64,000 nt of DNA from Actinomycetota bacterium (GTDB taxonomy: Bacteria; Actinomycetota; Actinomycetes; Actinomycetales; Microbacteriaceae), in contig RFYI01000001.1 in assembly GCA_009921165.1 (NCBI GenBank), positions 1 through 64,000 of the forward strand, written 5' to 3'. The translations under genes were made by a program, and so were the position numbers. Positions 50,887 to 61,553 of the stretch are shown in pieces (the stretch's first letter is position 1; every line of letters begins with the position of its first letter). The notes beneath the pieces are model-generated. The model did not search any database. It was not told the DNA's origin and saw only the letters and a list, made by a program, of their open reading frames with translations.

Positions 50887-50965
50887 AAACGGTGTGTGAA
50901 TCTGATTTAGCCAAGATGCACCAGGCGCAAAAAATTTATTGTTAAGCATTCTTTGAAAGGAATAC

Positions 50966-51595
50966 GTGTCTAAGACATCACGCACAAGAAGCAAGACTCG
51001 TCTGTCTCGCGCATTGGGTATCGCCCTAACCCCTAAAGCAGCAAAATACTTAGAAAAGCGTCCGTACGCCCCAGGTCAGCACGGTCGCACCAAGCGTAAG
51101 GCTGACAGCGACTTTGCAGTCCGTCTGCGCGAGAAGCAGCGTCTACGCGCTCAATACGGAATTCGTGAAGCTCAGCTTCGTAAGACTTTCAACGATGCCA
51201 AGCGTTCCGAAGGTCTGACAGGTGAAAACCTGGTAGAGCTTCTAGAGATGCGTCTTGACGCTCTTGTTCTTCGTTCAGGCTTCGCTCGCACAATCGCCCA
51301 GGCACGTCAGATGGTAGTTCACCGTCACATTTTGATTGACGGTTTACGCGTTGACCGTCCTTCTGCTCGGGTCAAGGTTGGACAGATGATCCATGTTCAT
51401 GAAAAGAGTGAATCCACCGAACCTTTTCAGGTTGCAGCAGCTGGCGGACATGTTGATGTTCTTCCTGCGGTTCCTGGCTACCTGTCAGTTGAACTAGACA
51501 AGCTTCAGGCAACATTAGTGCGCCGTCCAAAGCGTGCTGAAGTTCCAATCACATGTGAAGTTCAGCTTGTGGTTGAGTATTACGCAGCTCGATAA
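50966..51595 (+). CDS. rpsD: 30S ribosomal protein S4
   Basis: S4 domain LLEMRLDALVLRSGFARTIAQARQMVVHRHILIDG; GTG start after GAAAGGAA RBS. Confidence 0.97.
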   Translation: MSKTSRTRSKTRLSRALGIALTPKAAKYLEKRPYAPGQHGRTKRKADSDFAVRLREKQRLRAQYGIREAQLRKTFNDAKRSEGLTGENLVELLEMRLDALVLRSGFARTIAQARQMVVHRHILIDGLRVDRPSARVKVGQMIHVHEKSESTEPFQVAAAGGHVDVLPAVPGYLSVELDKLQATLVRRPKRAEVPITCEVQLVVEYYAAR

Positions 51596-51612
51596 ACAAA
51601 TTGGTTCAAGTC

Positions 51613-51966
51613 ATGAATGGAGCAGATTTAGCGGCAATCATAAGTGCGGCAGCTTTTGCTGTTCTGGTGCTAGCCCTAACGCTGACCTTACTGAGGTTAG
51701 CTAAACTGATTGACGCTACATCTGCGGCTATTCGTGAAACTGGGGACTCTCTCATCCCGTTACTTAATGAACTAACTGAAACAACGAAGTCCACCAATCG
51801 GCAGCTGGAGAAGATCGACACGATTACAGATAATGTGGTCGATGCTACTTCAAACTTGTCCTCTCTCATCAACTCCTTCACAACAACAATTGGCGGCCCA
51901 CTTGTGCGTGTTGGTGAAATTGTTGCTGGCGTCTCAGGATTTCTCGGTAAGAAAAAGAAGAAATAG
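51613..51966 (+). CDS. DUF948 domain-containing protein (ORF track opens at 51601)
   Basis: N-terminal TM followed by coiled coil; between rpsD and alaS as in other actinobacteria. Confidence 0.8.
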   Translation: MNGADLAAIISAAAFAVLVLALTLTLLRLAKLIDATSAAIRETGDSLIPLLNELTETTKSTNRQLEKIDTITDNVVDATSNLSSLINSFTTTIGGPLVRVGEIVAGVSGFLGKKKKK

Positions 51967-51968
51967 AA

Positions 51969-52172
51969 ATGCGTAAGACAGCTGTGCTTATTGCAGGCAT
52001 CGCAATAGGCGTTTATCTTGCCCGACAGATTGATGCCAACCCTGAAGCAAAACAAGCTTTAGGTGATGCAGGTGAAAAGATTAAGACTTTTGCGAACGCT
52101 GTATCTGACGGTTATCGAGAACAAGAGTCGAAATCTACGGTAAAGCCAACAAGAAACAAGAGCCAAAGATGA
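51969..52172 (+). CDS. Small hypothetical membrane protein (YtxH-like)
   Basis: N-terminal TM; start codon of alaS overlaps its stop. Confidence 0.65.
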   Translation: MRKTAVLIAGIAIGVYLARQIDANPEAKQALGDAGEKIKTFANAVSDGYREQESKSTVKPTRNKSQR

Positions 52173-54823
52173 AGACAGCTGAGATTCGTAACCGCTGGCT
52201 AAACTTCTTTGAAAGCAAAGAGCACGTTATTGTTCCAAGTGCGTCACTCATAAGTGAAGACCCTTCACTACTATTCACTGTGGCAGGAATGGTTCCATTC
52301 ATTCCATACATGACAGGACTGATTCCTGCTCCCTATACGCGAGCAACCAGCGTTCAGAAGTGTGTTCGAACTTTAGACATCGAAGAGGTCGGTAAAACGA
52401 CTCGCCATGGAACGTTCTTCCAAATGAACGGTAACTTTTCTTTCGGGGACTATTTCAAACGAGAAGCCATATCCTACGCCTGGGAATTCCTAACTAAGTC
52501 TGTAGCTGATGGAGGTCTTGGCTTCGATAAGAAATTACTCTGGGTTACCGTTTTTAGAGATGATGAAGAGTCAATCGCCATCTGGCGAGAGGTCGCGGAC
52601 ATTCCATTAGAGCGTATACAAAAGCGAGGGATGAAAGACAACTACTGGTCAACGGGACAGCCAGGACCTGCCGGACCATGTTCTGAAATTTACTTTGATC
52701 GAGGCCCAGACTACGGAATTGAGGGTGGTCCAGAGGCGGACGAGGACAGATACATCGAAATCTGGAATCTTGTGTTCATGCAATACGAGCGTGGCGCTGG
52801 TGGGGGCAAGGAAGATTTCGAAATACTTGGCGAACTTCCTAAGAAGAACATCGATACTGGTATGGGGCTGGAACGGGTTGCCTTCCTACTTCAAGGTGTG
52901 GAGAATCTCTACGAGATCGATCAAGTGCGCCCTGTTCTTGACCTAGCAGCTGAACTTGCTGGCAGAAAATATGGTGAGAATGAAGAGGATGACGTTCGTC
53001 TTCGAGTTGTAGCGGATCACGTTAGAAGTGCCTTGATGCTAATTGGTGATGGTGTCAGTCCCGGGAATGATGGCCGTGGTTATGTCCTTAGAAGATTACT
53101 GAGGAGAACTGTTAGAGCCATGAGGCTGCTTGGCGTCAGCCAGCCGGTTTTCTCCCAGCTATTCTTAGCATCCAAAAATGCCATGGTTGACGCTTATCCA
53201 GAACTCGAAGATGAGTACTCAAGAATTGCAGCTACCGTTAAGGCCGAAGAAGAAGCGTTCCTACGAACTTTAGTTGCAGGAACTTCTGTTCTAGAAAGTG
53301 CGATTACAGAAACAAAGAACTCTGGAGCAAAAGTTCTTAGTGGTGAAACTAGTTTCCTCCTACACGATACATATGGTTTCCCAATTGACTTGACGGTTGA
53401 AATAGCAGAAGAGAGCGACCTGGATGTGGATCGCGAATCCTTCACTGCGCTAATGCTAGAGCAGAAGACGAGGGCTAAGGCCGACGCTAAATTAAAAAAG
53501 GCTGGAGGAACAGATTTATCAGTCTTTGGAGACTTCAGAGCTCTGGGCCAAACAAAATTCACCGGATATGAAGAGTTGCAATCTAGCGCGAAGGTGCTTG
53601 GTCTGATTTCGGATGGTGAGACCGTTGGTTCAATTGGAGTTGGCGACATCGCAGATGTCATTCTTGATGTTACGAGTTTCTACGCGGAATCAGGCGGTCA
53701 AAGTGCGGACGCCGGGTTCATCCATGGTGACGGTTTCGAACTAGAAGTGCTTGATGTTCAGAAGCCAGTTAAGGGACTTGTATCGCATAAGGTTATTGTC
53801 CGTAAAGGTGAGTTAGGGACTAACGCATCAGTTACAACTTCAGTTGATCCTGATTGGCGTTTAGGCGCTGCTCAGGCGCACTCCGCAACGCATGTGGTGC
53901 ATGCAGCGTTGAGAGAGGTTCTTGGTCCGACAGCATTGCAGTCTGGTTCATATAATAAGCCGGGTTACATGAGATTGGATTTTTCCTGGAATCAAGCATT
54001 AAGCGCTGCCACCAAGTCTGAAATCGAAGAGATTGCAAACCTTGCAATCAGACAAGATCTCGCTGTTAGTGCTCAGTACATGAGCCTTCCGGAGGCTAAA
54101 GCCTGGGGAGCGGTTGCCCTTTTCGGTGAAACGTACGATGAGAGTGTCCGAGTAGTAGAAGTAGGGGGCCCTTGGTCTAGAGAGCTATGTGGTGGAACCC
54201 ACGTTCAACGCTCTAGTCAAATTGGTCTCGTCTCGGTAACAAATGAGTCATCGGTAGGCTCTGGTTCCAGACGTATAGAGGCTCTAGTTGGAATTGAAGC
54301 TTTCAGATCGCTGACGCAAGAACGCATTCTTTTTCATCAAATCGCTGAACAGCTGAAAACTACTCCAGCTGGAGCAAGCGAGAGACTAGAGCACATTCTT
54401 GCTGAACTTAGTAGGGCCCAACGGAAACTTGATGCTGCCCAGAACGCAACTCTGACCAAACTTATTCCTGAACTAGTCGCTAGTGCAAAGACTGTTGTCG
54501 GCACTAAGTACATAGCTAAGGTGATTGATGATGTTTCCAGTGCAGATGGACTCCGTGAACTAGTCATAAAGTTACGAGATCAAGTTACTAGTGAACCAGC
54601 TGTAATTGCTCTATTCGCAACAATTGACCTGAAACCTGTGGTGATTGTAGCCGCGACTACCACTGCTCAGAGCAACGGCTTCAAGGCAGGTGATTTGGTT
54701 CGCAAAGCTTCAATGATTCTGGGTGGAGGCGGAGGAGGCAAGCCGGATCTAGCGCAAGGCGGTGGAACCGATTCGTCCAAATTCCATGCCGCCATCGAAG
54801 CTATCGAAGAAAGTCTCGTCTAG
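52169..54823 (+). CDS. alaS: Alanine--tRNA ligase
   Basis: RNRWLNFFESKEHVIVPSASLI; GGTHVQRSSQIG; C-terminal GGGGGGKPDLAQGGG. Confidence 0.97.
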   Translation: MKTAEIRNRWLNFFESKEHVIVPSASLISEDPSLLFTVAGMVPFIPYMTGLIPAPYTRATSVQKCVRTLDIEEVGKTTRHGTFFQMNGNFSFGDYFKREAISYAWEFLTKSVADGGLGFDKKLLWVTVFRDDEESIAIWREVADIPLERIQKRGMKDNYWSTGQPGPAGPCSEIYFDRGPDYGIEGGPEADEDRYIEIWNLVFMQYERGAGGGKEDFEILGELPKKNIDTGMGLERVAFLLQGVENLYEIDQVRPVLDLAAELAGRKYGENEEDDVRLRVVADHVRSALMLIGDGVSPGNDGRGYVLRRLLRRTVRAMRLLGVSQPVFSQLFLASKNAMVDAYPELEDEYSRIAATVKAEEEAFLRTLVAGTSVLESAITETKNSGAKVLSGETSFLLHDTYGFPIDLTVEIAEESDLDVDRESFTALMLEQKTRAKADAKLKKAGGTDLSVFGDFRALGQTKFTGYEELQSSAKVLGLISDGETVGSIGVGDIADVILDVTSFYAESGGQSADAGFIHGDGFELEVLDVQKPVKGLVSHKVIVRKGELGTNASVTTSVDPDWRLGAAQAHSATHVVHAALREVLGPTALQSGSYNKPGYMRLDFSWNQALSAATKSEIEEIANLAIRQDLAVSAQYMSLPEAKAWGAVALFGETYDESVRVVEVGGPWSRELCGGTHVQRSSQIGLVSVTNESSVGSGSRRIEALVGIEAFRSLTQERILFHQIAEQLKTTPAGASERLEHILAELSRAQRKLDAAQNATLTKLIPELVASAKTVVGTKYIAKVIDDVSSADGLRELVIKLRDQVTSEPAVIALFATIDLKPVVIVAATTTAQSNGFKAGDLVRKASMILGGGGGGKPDLAQGGGTDSSKFHAAIEAIEESLV

Positions 54824-55306
54824 TTGGTTCGCAAGGGTCGAAGACTTTCAATCGACGTTGGGAAGGCTCGTATCGGCCTTGCTATTTCAGATTTCCACGG
54901 AATTCTGGCGAGCCCATTAACTACAGTTTTGCGACTCGAGGATTTGAGTCAAACTATCGCAGAAATCTTCGGAGTGGCATCTGTAGAAGGGGACTTGCTC
55001 GAAATCTACATCGGCGTTCCTATAAATCTGGATGGAGTCAGCACAGCTTCCACTCAGGACGCATTGGAGGTTGCTACGGCAATTTCCGAAGCAACTAGGG
55101 TTCCAGTTGCACTCATTGACGAGCGACTCACGACTTCATTAGCGAACCGTCAGCTAAGGGAATTAGGCAAGTCACAAAAAGACGCTCGTAGCACAATTGA
55201 TCAGATGGCTGCGGTAGCGATTCTTGAATACGCTTTATCTATAGAGAAACGTTCGGGCGGCAGGCCTGGTACTGATATTCAAACTTGGAGGTTGGATCAT
55301 GAGTGA
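54824..55306 (+). CDS. ruvX: Putative pre-16S rRNA nuclease (YqgF/RuvX)
   Basis: SIDVGKARIGLAISD; LIDERLTTSLANRQL; TTG start. Confidence 0.93.
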   Translation: MVRKGRRLSIDVGKARIGLAISDFHGILASPLTTVLRLEDLSQTIAEIFGVASVEGDLLEIYIGVPINLDGVSTASTQDALEVATAISEATRVPVALIDERLTTSLANRQLRELGKSQKDARSTIDQMAAVAILEYALSIEKRSGGRPGTDIQTWRLDHE

Positions 55307-56381
55307 TTCGACAACCGAAACCCGCAGAGACAGAAGTCGGAAATCTAAAGCTATTAGAAGACTCGTTATTTTCGGAATTGCTATATCCCTAATTATTGGA
55401 GCATCTGCTTATGCGAACCGCTCCTTGGTTAGACAATGGCTCGACAACATTAGCGGGTCGGAATTCAGCGGCAAAGGCGCAACTGGTACCACTTTCGTCG
55501 TAAACCGTGGGGATGACGGTACGGTTATAGCAAAACAATTGGTAAGTCTTGGCATCACCAAAGAATATTCATCGACTTTGCGACACATTTATGCATCCAA
55601 TCCAACATTTTTCCCTGGCACTTATCTTTTACCTAAGGAAATTAGTACCGACGAAGCAATTCGAATCCTGACGGACCCATCGAATATGGTTGTTAACAAA
55701 GTCATGATTCGTGAGGGTTTGAGATTACCTTCAGTGCTTACTGCTTTGGCTAGTGGAACTGGGATTCAGAAGTCAGACCTCGTTTCAGCAAGTAAGGATT
55801 TATCAAGCTTCGACATTCCTAAGTCCGCACCAAGTTTGGAAGGTTACCTGTTTCCAGCGACCTATTCATTCAGCCCGGGACTTAACGCACATGAAGTACT
55901 TGCCGTCATGGTTGCTAGGACAAAAGAACAACTCACCAAAGATGGTGTCGCGAAAAAGGATTGGCATAAAGTCCTTACCTTAGCGTCTGTGATTCAAATG
56001 GAAGCAAGACAAACACCTGATTTCTATAAGGTTTCTAGAGTTTTCAAGAACAGACTTGCGATCGGAATGCACCTGCAATCCGATGCCACAGTGTCATACG
56101 GCGTCAACGGTTCCACTGTTTCAACGTCAAATGCCGATCGCCAAGACCCAAATAGATACAACACCTACCGCTATCCTGGTTTGCCATTGGGGCCAATTTC
56201 AGGCGCGGGAGCTACCGCTATTGACGCGGCTCTAAATCCTGCGGATGGGAGTTGGTTATTCTTCTGTGCAATAAATCTAAAGACAGGTGAGACGGTCTTC
56301 AGTACAACAGTTGCTGAACATGAGAAAGCAGTAGCAAGATGGCGAGCATGGATGCTCGAGAATCCAGGTTGGAATGACTGA
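55299..56381 (+). CDS. mltG: Endolytic transglycosylase MltG (YceG-like)
   Basis: LEGYLFPATYSF; NTYRYPGLPLGPISGAGATAIDAALNP. Confidence 0.94.
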   Translation: MSDSTTETRRDRSRKSKAIRRLVIFGIAISLIIGASAYANRSLVRQWLDNISGSEFSGKGATGTTFVVNRGDDGTVIAKQLVSLGITKEYSSTLRHIYASNPTFFPGTYLLPKEISTDEAIRILTDPSNMVVNKVMIREGLRLPSVLTALASGTGIQKSDLVSASKDLSSFDIPKSAPSLEGYLFPATYSFSPGLNAHEVLAVMVARTKEQLTKDGVAKKDWHKVLTLASVIQMEARQTPDFYKVSRVFKNRLAIGMHLQSDATVSYGVNGSTVSTSNADRQDPNRYNTYRYPGLPLGPISGAGATAIDAALNPADGSWLFFCAINLKTGETVFSTTVAEHEKAVARWRAWMLENPGWND

Positions 56382-57174
56382 GAAATCCTTCATGGTACTT
56401 GGTGATCCAATCTCGCACAGTCTAAGCCCAAAGATTCACTCAGCAGCATATCAAGTTCTTGGTTTGGATTGGAGCTACGGCTCTAAGCAACTTTCAAAAG
56501 GAAGTCTGGCATCGTTCTTAGAAACTACTAGCGCTGATGGCTTCAGCTTGACGATGCCGCTTAAGTATGAGGCAGCTGCTCTCGCCGATGAGCGGCATCC
56601 TCTGGTTTCACTAACTGGTGTTGCCAATACCTTGATTCGCTCGAGTACTGGTTGGCAGGCTTATAACACCGATGTATTTGGGGCGTCAAAAGCCCTGGAG
56701 TCAGTTTTAGATCGGCCACTAGAAGTCGTTTCATTGCTTGGTGCAGGAGCAACCGCTAAGTCCGTTATGGTAGCCATCTCCAAGGTTAAACCATTCGCAC
56801 TTTTTGACATTTATGTTCGTGATTCTTCAAGGACGACTGAAATTGTGGAACTTGCTGGAGAACTGAAAGTGTTTACTAGCGTGCACGATCTTGCAGAGTT
56901 CTCTAACTTCCAAGAGCTAACTGTAAACACTCTGCCTTTGAACGCCTCTGAGGCTCTTCCTGTTTTAGACCAGAGCGGATTCCTTTTCAATGTGAATTAC
57001 TCTGGAGCAGATGTAGCGCTTGTTGGTTCCTTCGATCCAAACAAGGTAATTTCTGGACACAACATGTTGGTCTGGCAAGCATTGCAACAAATTCGCCTAT
57101 TCAATGGACTAAAGATTGACCAGGTTCTGCCGAATGAAGACTTGATTGTGAAAGCCATGTTCGACGCTCTATAA
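56374..57174 (+). CDS. aroE: Shikimate dehydrogenase
   Basis: VLGDPISHSLSPKIHSAAY; SLLGAGATAKSVM. Confidence 0.94.
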   Translation: MTEKSFMVLGDPISHSLSPKIHSAAYQVLGLDWSYGSKQLSKGSLASFLETTSADGFSLTMPLKYEAAALADERHPLVSLTGVANTLIRSSTGWQAYNTDVFGASKALESVLDRPLEVVSLLGAGATAKSVMVAISKVKPFALFDIYVRDSSRTTEIVELAGELKVFTSVHDLAEFSNFQELTVNTLPLNASEALPVLDQSGFLFNVNYSGADVALVGSFDPNKVISGHNMLVWQALQQIRLFNGLKIDQVLPNEDLIVKAMFDAL

Positions 57175-57207
57175 CCGATTTGTTTGAAGTGTGCGAGAAT
57201 AGAAGAC

Positions 57208-58407
57208 ATGCTACGTTGGCTTACTGCAGGGGAATCTCATGGCCCCCAACTTACCGCTGTTCTTGAAGGCTTGCCCGCCGGTGTGGAAATTTCCACCAAA
57301 GATGTTCAACTAGCTCTTGCTAGAAGGCGCTTGGGCTATGGTCGAGGCGCTCGCATGAAATTGGAGCTCGATCAGGCAAGCTTCACGGGAGGTGTGAGGC
57401 ACGGCAAGACAATTGGTGGACCAATTGCAATAGTCATCGAAAATACTGAGTGGCCTAAATGGCAACAGGTCATGTCCGCTGATGTAGTGGATGAAGCAGA
57501 GCTAACTGGTGCTCGTGCAGAAGCTCTAACTCGACCACGACCTGGGCATGCAGACTTCACAGGAATGCAGAAATATGGTTTCCTAGACAGCAGACCTGTG
57601 TTAGAGCGTGCTTCGGCACGCGAGACAGCTGCTCGGGTTGCCTTAGGTGAGGTAGCTTCAGCGTTTCTAAGGCAACTAGAAATTCATCTAGTCACGCACA
57701 CTGTCGCTCTTGGTACTGTCCAGGCAACTTCATCGCTTGAGCTTCCTCAACCAAACCACGTTGATCAGATAGATGAAGATCCTTTGCGCGCCTTCAATTC
57801 TGAACTAAGCGCCGCTATGGTCGCGGAAGTAGATAGAGCTCATAAGGATGGGGACACTCTAGGCGGAGTTGTTGAAGTTCTTGTCTATGGAATGCCACCT
57901 GGAGTTGGATCATATGTGCATTGGGATAGAAGACTTGACAGTCAACTAGCTGGCGCTCTGATGGGTATTCAAGCTATTAAGGGTGTTGAAGTTGGCGACG
58001 GCTTCGAAACTGCTAAGCGACGTGGTTCTGAAGCCCACGATGAAATGAAGGTAGGCGAGAGTGGTTTAGTTGAAAGACTCTCTGATCGTGCTGGTGGAAT
58101 AGAAGGTGGAATGAGCAACGGTGAAATCATCCGCGTTCGCGCTGCGATGAAGCCTATTTCAACAGTTCCTCGCGCTCTGCAGACTATTGACGTGGCCACA
58201 GGTGAACAAGCTAAGGCTCATCATCAAAGATCAGATGTTTGCGCAGTGCCTGCGGCCGGAGTAGTTGCTGAAGCAATGGTGGCTTTGACCATCGCGAATG
58301 CGGTTCTTGAAAAATTCGGCGGAGACTCCCTACAGGAAACTCAGCGAAACATGCTTTCGTACTTAGATAGCATCCCCGAGAATCTTCGTTCAAATATCCA
58401 ACGCTAG
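57208..58407 (+). CDS. aroC: Chorismate synthase (ORF track opens at 57184)
   Basis: [55 protein letters not shown]. Confidence 0.97.
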   Translation: MLRWLTAGESHGPQLTAVLEGLPAGVEISTKDVQLALARRRLGYGRGARMKLELDQASFTGGVRHGKTIGGPIAIVIENTEWPKWQQVMSADVVDEAELTGARAEALTRPRPGHADFTGMQKYGFLDSRPVLERASARETAARVALGEVASAFLRQLEIHLVTHTVALGTVQATSSLELPQPNHVDQIDEDPLRAFNSELSAAMVAEVDRAHKDGDTLGGVVEVLVYGMPPGVGSYVHWDRRLDSQLAGALMGIQAIKGVEVGDGFETAKRRGSEAHDEMKVGESGLVERLSDRAGGIEGGMSNGEIIRVRAAMKPISTVPRALQTIDVATGEQAKAHHQRSDVCAVPAAGVVAEAMVALTIANAVLEKFGGDSLQETQRNMLSYLDSIPENLRSNIQR

Positions 58408-58411
58408 CCCC

Positions 58412-58909
58412 ATGCTCTCAAAACCTATAGTGCTTATCGGACCAATGGGTGTTGGCAAAACCACATTGGGTAGGAAATTGGCCAAGAAACTCGGACTTCC
58501 ATTTGTGGATACGGATGTCCTAATTACTAATTCGCACGGGTCAATCTCCGACATTTTTGCCAAGCAAGGCGAGTCAGTCTTTCGGAATTACGAAGAGGAA
58601 GCTGTCGAATCCGCTCTGAGTACCATACAAGTAATAGCCACCGGTGGAGGGGCTGTGCTAAGTGGTAAGACTCAGCGTCTTCTTGATCAGGCAACAGTGA
58701 TATACCTTTCGACGAACGGTAAGCACATGAAATCTCGCTTGGAAAAGGGGAATCGACCACTTCTAAAAGAAGGAATGCAAGATTGGAATCGGATTTATGA
58801 AGAGCGCAAACCACTATATATCGCTCTAAGTGACATTGAAATCGAGACTTCCGATGTGGGTTTAGCAGAAACAATCAGCAAAATATGCGAGAAACTTGAT
58901 GCATTATGA
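58412..58909 (+). CDS. aroK: Shikimate kinase
   Basis: LIGPMGVGKTTLGRKLA; FVDTDVLI; ATGGGAVL. Confidence 0.95.
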   Translation: MLSKPIVLIGPMGVGKTTLGRKLAKKLGLPFVDTDVLITNSHGSISDIFAKQGESVFRNYEEEAVESALSTIQVIATGGGAVLSGKTQRLLDQATVIYLSTNGKHMKSRLEKGNRPLLKEGMQDWNRIYEERKPLYIALSDIEIETSDVGLAETISKICEKLDAL

Positions 58910-59988
58910 ATAGCTCACCTTACTTCATCGACGCGCCAGGAGCACCTGGTTATCAAGTTATAGTCGGCAGGGGACTTCTCGATGAAGTGAGTCAGTCTCT
59001 TGGCGATGCAGTTAAGAAAGTCCTCTTGGTTTATCCAGAAGGCATGCAGGCTAGCGCTGAAATGATTTCCAGTGCACTCGTGGCTTCAGGTAACCAAGTT
59101 TGGCAGCTCGCTGTAGCAGATGGTGAGAACGCTAAAACGGATAAGTGGCTTTCGGTTGCCTGGTCAAGTTTGGGTCAAGCAGAGTTCTCAAGAAGTGACG
59201 CTATCCTGTCTCTCGGCGGAGGCGCGACTACAGATTTGGCGGGTTTCATTGCGGCAACTTGGTTGCGAGGAATATCTGTAGTGCACATCCCGACCACACT
59301 TTTGGGAATGGTTGATGCTGCAATTGGGGGAAAGACAGGAATAAACACTCTTGAAGGTAAGAATCTTGTTGGGGCATTTCACGAACCAAAATCTGTAATC
59401 GTGGATTTAGACACTCTGGAATCATTACCTAAATTGGAATTGATCTCAGGTTTTGGGGAAATAGTTAAGTATGGATTCATTGCTGATCCGGTTATTCTAG
59501 ATTTGATTGAAGAGGACGTCGAGGACGCTCGTAACATTCACTCTGAGCGCTTTGAAGAGTTGGTTGTCAGATCTATCAAGATAAAGACCAGTGTTGTTGG
59601 ACAGGATTTCAGAGAATCGTCACTTCGTGAGATTCTGAACTATGGTCACACCTTGGCACACTCAATCGAGCTCGTAGAACATTTCAAGTGGCGTCATGGA
59701 AGAGCAGTAGCAGTAGGGCTATGTTTCGCAGCCGAACTAGGCAGGCTTACTGGACGTCTAAGTGACGAAGTGGCTGACCGACATGCACGCATCCTTAGGA
59801 GCTTGGATTTACCAACTACCTATCCAAGAGAAAAATGGGAAGCCCTTTACACAGGAATGCAAGTTGATAAGAAGAGCCGTGGCGGAATGCTCAGGTTTAT
59901 TGTTCTGGATGATTTGGGTAAACCTGGAATTCTTGAAGCTCCAACCAAAGAGTTGCTCTTCACTGCCTACCAAGAGATAGCCGAATAG
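58906..59988 (+). CDS. aroB: 3-dehydroquinate synthase
   Basis: SLGGGATTDLAGFIAATWLRGI; GGKTGINTLEGKNLVGAFHEPKSV. Confidence 0.97.
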   Translation: MNSSPYFIDAPGAPGYQVIVGRGLLDEVSQSLGDAVKKVLLVYPEGMQASAEMISSALVASGNQVWQLAVADGENAKTDKWLSVAWSSLGQAEFSRSDAILSLGGGATTDLAGFIAATWLRGISVVHIPTTLLGMVDAAIGGKTGINTLEGKNLVGAFHEPKSVIVDLDTLESLPKLELISGFGEIVKYGFIADPVILDLIEEDVEDARNIHSERFEELVVRSIKIKTSVVGQDFRESSLREILNYGHTLAHSIELVEHFKWRHGRAVAVGLCFAAELGRLTGRLSDEVADRHARILRSLDLPTTYPREKWEALYTGMQVDKKSRGGMLRFIVLDDLGKPGILEAPTKELLFTAYQEIAE

Positions 59989-60004
59989 AAAGTAGATTTG
60001 TCAT

Positions 60005-60439
60005 ATGGCTAAAGTACTAATCCTGAATGGTCCGAATCTGTCTCGCCTTGGCTCTAGAGAGCCAGAAGTGTATGGTTCGGCCAGTTACACCGATTTGGTA
60101 AACGCTTGCACTTCAAAGGCGCAAGATTTAGGGCTTAGTGCTGATGTTAGGCAAACCAATGACGAGGCGGAACTGATCAGTTGGATCCACGAGGCCATCG
60201 ATAGCAAGATTGATGTGATTTTGAACCCAGCGGCTTTCACGCACTATTCCTACGCATTAAGGGACGCCTGTGCAATGCTTAGCGCTGCTGACTGCAAACT
60301 TATTGAGGTGCACATCTCAAACCCTCATTCAAGAGAAGAATTTAGACACAATTCAGTCATTAGCGCGGTTGCCACTGGGGTGATTGCAGGTTTCGGCATA
60401 GATTCTTACTTGCTCGCTCTTACACAACTAGCATCCTGA
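60005..60439 (+). CDS. aroQ: 3-dehydroquinate dehydratase, type II
   Basis: LNGPNLSRLGSREPEVYG; LNPAAFTHYSYALRDA; EVHISNPHSREEFRHNS. Confidence 0.97.
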   Translation: MAKVLILNGPNLSRLGSREPEVYGSASYTDLVNACTSKAQDLGLSADVRQTNDEAELISWIHEAIDSKIDVILNPAAFTHYSYALRDACAMLSAADCKLIEVHISNPHSREEFRHNSVISAVATGVIAGFGIDSYLLALTQLAS

Positions 60440-60487
60440 TAAACTGCTAAAGGCCGGTCGGCCGACTAACTAACCAGCGAGGCAAAA

Positions 60488-61051
60488 ATGGCAACAAGCA
60501 ACGACCTTAAAAACGGCATGGTTTTGAGCATGGACAACCAGCTCTGGACCGTTATCGAATTCCAGCACGTGAAGCCAGGCAAAGGCCCTGCATTCGTTAG
60601 AACCAAGTTGAAGAACGTTATCTCAGGCAAGGTTATTGATAGGACTCTAAACGCTGGAGTCAAGATCGAGACCGCAAACGTAGATAAACGTGAAATGCAG
60701 TATTTGTATAGCGATGGCGATGGCTTCGTTTTCATGGATACCCATGACTACGACCAAATCACTCTTAGCAACGCCCTAGTTGGCGATGCTGTTAACTACC
60801 TTCTTGAAAACCAGCAGGCTATTGTGGCTATACACGAGGGTAATCCAATCTATGTTGAGCTTCCAGCCTCTGTGGTTTTGGAGATTACTTTCACCGAACC
60901 TGGCTTACAGGGAGACCGCTCAAGCGGAGGAACTAAGCCAGCGACGGTTGAAACAGGTTTACAAATCCAAGTTCCTTTGTTCGTTGAACAGGGCACAAAA
61001 GTCAAGGTCGACACCCGTACGGGTGAATACCTTGGTCGAGTTACCGACTAA
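60488..61051 (+). CDS. efp: Elongation factor P
   Basis: [43 protein letters not shown]. Confidence 0.97.
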   Translation: MATSNDLKNGMVLSMDNQLWTVIEFQHVKPGKGPAFVRTKLKNVISGKVIDRTLNAGVKIETANVDKREMQYLYSDGDGFVFMDTHDYDQITLSNALVGDAVNYLLENQQAIVAIHEGNPIYVELPASVVLEITFTEPGLQGDRSSGGTKPATVETGLQIQVPLFVEQGTKVKVDTRTGEYLGRVTD

Positions 61052-61054
61052 GCC

Positions 61055-61474
61055 TTGAGCTCTAGAACTAAAGCGCGCAAGAGAGCTGTTGACGCTCTCT
61101 ATGCCTCAGATTTGCGCGACGAGATGGCCACAGACCTTCTTCTTACCACTAAGGAGCAAGTTTCGGATCGGCAAAACCAGGATGAAATCTTCGACTTTGC
61201 TGAGGAACTTGTAACTGGCGTGTTGGCTAATCAGATGGAAATCGATGAAGTCATTTCAGCCACGGCTCAAAACTGGACTTTAGATCGCATGCCCGCAGTT
61301 GATCTAGCCATATTGCGTCTTGCCATTTACGAACTATGCTTCGCTAACCCTTTGCCCGCTGAAGTGGTAATTAGCGAGGCAGTGGCTTTAGCAAGTGAAT
61401 TAAGTACGGCTGACTCACCAGCATTCATAAACGGAGTTTTGGCTGGTGTCGCGGCAACTCGCAAGCCAATCTAG
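61055..61474 (+). CDS. nusB: Transcription antitermination protein NusB
   Basis: SSRTKARKRAVDALYASD; DLAILRLAIYEL; VALASELSTADSPAFINGVL; TTG start. Confidence 0.95.
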   Translation: MSSRTKARKRAVDALYASDLRDEMATDLLLTTKEQVSDRQNQDEIFDFAEELVTGVLANQMEIDEVISATAQNWTLDRMPAVDLAILRLAIYELCFANPLPAEVVISEAVALASELSTADSPAFINGVLAGVAATRKPI

Positions 61475-61524
61475 ACCTGAAGAACTCTATGCACTAGACT
61501 TTTGATTAATTCATCCTTTAAAAG

Positions 61525-61550
61525 TGTCCTGTGAGGCACAGAAGGAGGTG
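61525..61550 (+). promoter_or_regulatory. PyrR-binding-loop-like hairpin overlapping the pyrR Shine-Dalgarno
   Basis: TGTCCTGTGAGGCACAGAAGGAGGTG resembles the PyrR RNA consensus UCC-N2-GAGAGGC-N-AAGGA; TGTG/CACA and TCC/GGA pairing; SD GGAGGTG inside/adjacent. Confidence 0.75.
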
Positions 61551-61553
61551 GGC

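Noticed and set aside
55299-56381. MltG motif ASVIQMEA considered as loss of the catalytic Glu
   Set aside because: A Glu is retained at the end of the motif and I could not confirm which position is catalytic in this subfamily without an alignment.
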